Below are positions 50,463 through 51,232 of a stretch of DNA of 51,232 nt, piece by piece. The DNA lies in assembly GCA_021777995.1 (NCBI GenBank), contig JAJYCW010000013.1, forward strand, positions 1 through 51,232, written 5' to 3'. The notes below the pieces were generated by a model. It searched no databases, was not told the DNA's origin, and worked only from the letters and a program-made list of their open reading frames with translations. Every line of letters begins with the position of its first letter. The first letter of the stretch is position 1. Position numbers and translations under genes: made by a program. Origin of the DNA: a bacterium (GTDB taxonomy: Bacteria; Armatimonadota; Chthonomonadetes; Chthonomonadales; Chthonomonadaceae).

Positions 50463-51232
50463 CTAGGGCAACGACGTGTGGACATTCTCAAGGTCCACGT
50501 ATGGGCCATTGCAAATGACACCCTCTGGAGCTTCATGGTCTGCCATGGCCCAGCTCCACACCTTTGATGGCGGTTCGAAGCCCGAGCGCGTGGCAGCGGA
50601 GCCTGCCGCACCGTCTTTGCGTAGGGCTACGATGGCAGCGCCATATGGGTTGTTGACCGTGGAGCGTCTCGAGAGCAGGTAGCGAATAGCTTCAATACAG
50701 GCATCCGTTGGAGTCATGCCGTGGGACATGTTCATAACGACCCGGTATGATAAACAGGTCGTCATCATTTCGTCACCGTGGCCAGTTGCAGCAGCAGCGC
50801 CGTATTCATTGTCAACATACAGCCCGGCACCAACGATAGGGGAGTCGCCCACTCTTCCAGCAAGCTTCCAAGCCATCCCGCTGGTTGTGCAACCTGCTGC
50901 AAGATTGGAGTCTGCATCGATGGCACAAATTCCAATCGTGTCGTGGTTTTCCGCCACAGTGCTCACGACGGGAAAGTGCGCCACGGTTGCCGTGCTCGAT
51001 TCAGACAACCGCCATTCCTGCCATCGCGCCCTTGCGTGGTCGTTCAGTTGTGATTGCGGCGGAAATCCGTTCGCGATGGCGAACTCGCGCGCCCCGTTGC
51101 CAGCAAGCATGACATGCGGTGATCGTTCCATTACAGCGCGTGCAACCGATATTGGCCGACCAATATCTACCATAGCACACACAGCACCGACTGAGTGCGA
51201 GGGGCCGTCCATGATCGCGGCGTCAAGTTCTA
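50463..51232 (-). CDS. Isoaspartyl peptidase / glycosylasparaginase (Ntn hydrolase), cut by the right edge
   Basis: This is the C-terminal ~255 residues of an N-terminal-nucleophile hydrolase of the asparaginase-2 / aspartylglucosaminidase family. The proenzyme cleaves before Thr in ENHDTIGICAID. Further hallmarks are AGRVGDSPIVGAGLYVDN and the AAAATGHGDE loop that binds the substrate alpha-carboxylate. The frame is open to the edge: upstream of the ATG at 51212 the codons read ELDAAIMDG, which matches the family's 'LDASIMDG', so the true start lies outside the window. It degrades isoaspartyl peptides, beta-aspartyl or glycosyl-asparagine bonds. SelB follows on the same strand after 75 nt. 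Confidence 0.9.
   Translation of the reverse strand, partial: ELDAAIMDGPSHSVGAVCAMVDIGRPISVARAVMERSPHVMLAGNGAREFAIANGFPPQSQLNDHARARWQEWRLSESSTATVAHFPVVSTVAENHDTIGICAIDADSNLAAGCTTSGMAWKLAGRVGDSPIVGAGLYVDNEYGAAAATGHGDEMMTTCLSYRVVMNMSHGMTPTDACIEAIRYLLSRRSTVNNPYGAAIVALRKDGAAGSAATRSGFEPPSKVWSWAMADHEAPEGVICNGPYVDLENVHTSLP

Noticed and set aside
1..51232. Selenocysteine tRNA (selC), rRNA genes, CRISPR arrays and insertion sequences
   Set aside because: I looked for a long cloverleaf with a TTCGA loop, repeat-spacer patterns, rRNA-like blocks and transposase motifs with inverted ends, and found only the tRNA-Val gene.

Overview
The window is a dense, roughly 50% GC bacterial chromosome segment. It most likely comes from Armatimonadota. 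The strongest pointer is a type II pseudopilin-like protein (19798..20622) whose N-terminus continues from the usual FTLIELL start into an [14 protein letters not shown] segment, which I know best from that phylum. Two-domain DUF1080, ThuA, LacI-type and many TPR proteins fit. These lineage calls are inference from motifs; no search was possible.

Layout, left to right. The left edge holds the N-terminus of a probable MATE exporter (minus), then a Cys/Met-metabolism PLP enzyme, a secreted DUF1080 protein, and a tgt/HD-domain pair. Next come an alpha/beta-hydrolase fused to a DUF2156 (MprF C-terminus-like) domain, a TPR protein, UDP-glucose dehydrogenase, motAB and gyrB. A complete ccmABCDEF cytochrome c maturation operon follows (14084..19171), including a 45-residue ccmD and a CcmE with a CxxxY motif instead of the heme-binding histidine. 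Then come a lipoprotein, the pseudopilin and a LacI regulator, divergent from a DeoR regulator.

A tightly packed seven-gene minus-strand operon (29214 down to 22754) encodes a TPR protein, a secreted protein, IspE, a MobA-like nucleotidyltransferase, a cytoplasmic beta-lactamase-fold protein, PanD and a PPP-type phosphatase. Divergent from it, a plus-strand operon (29421..33646) encodes a Ycf46-like AAA+ ATPase, an NHL beta-propeller and a propeller-TPR protein. It is followed by a sigma factor fused to a degenerate GGDEF domain (33821..35197). This cluster is my best candidate for an undescribed system: a soluble AAA+ machine with two propeller partners beside a sigma factor that carries its own nucleotide-sensor-like domain.

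The right part holds a polysaccharide deacetylase/ThuA pair, tRNA-Val(CAC), a LysR/YeiH divergent pair, Bcp peroxiredoxin, and an MFS transporter with C-terminal HEAT repeats that is split by a one-base frameshift near 42200. After a gene-poor gap come a Gfo/Idh/MocA oxidoreductase, a PBP4-type DD-carboxypeptidase overlapping a zinc alcohol dehydrogenase, a TPR protein, SelB (implying selenocysteine use) and an Ntn-type asparaginase cut by the right edge.

Start sites were moved where a Shine-Dalgarno sequence decided. Several genes have AGGAG directly abutting an ATG, so that a second start 6-9 nt downstream fits better. A recurrent GGTATAAT-type -10 element precedes several operons.
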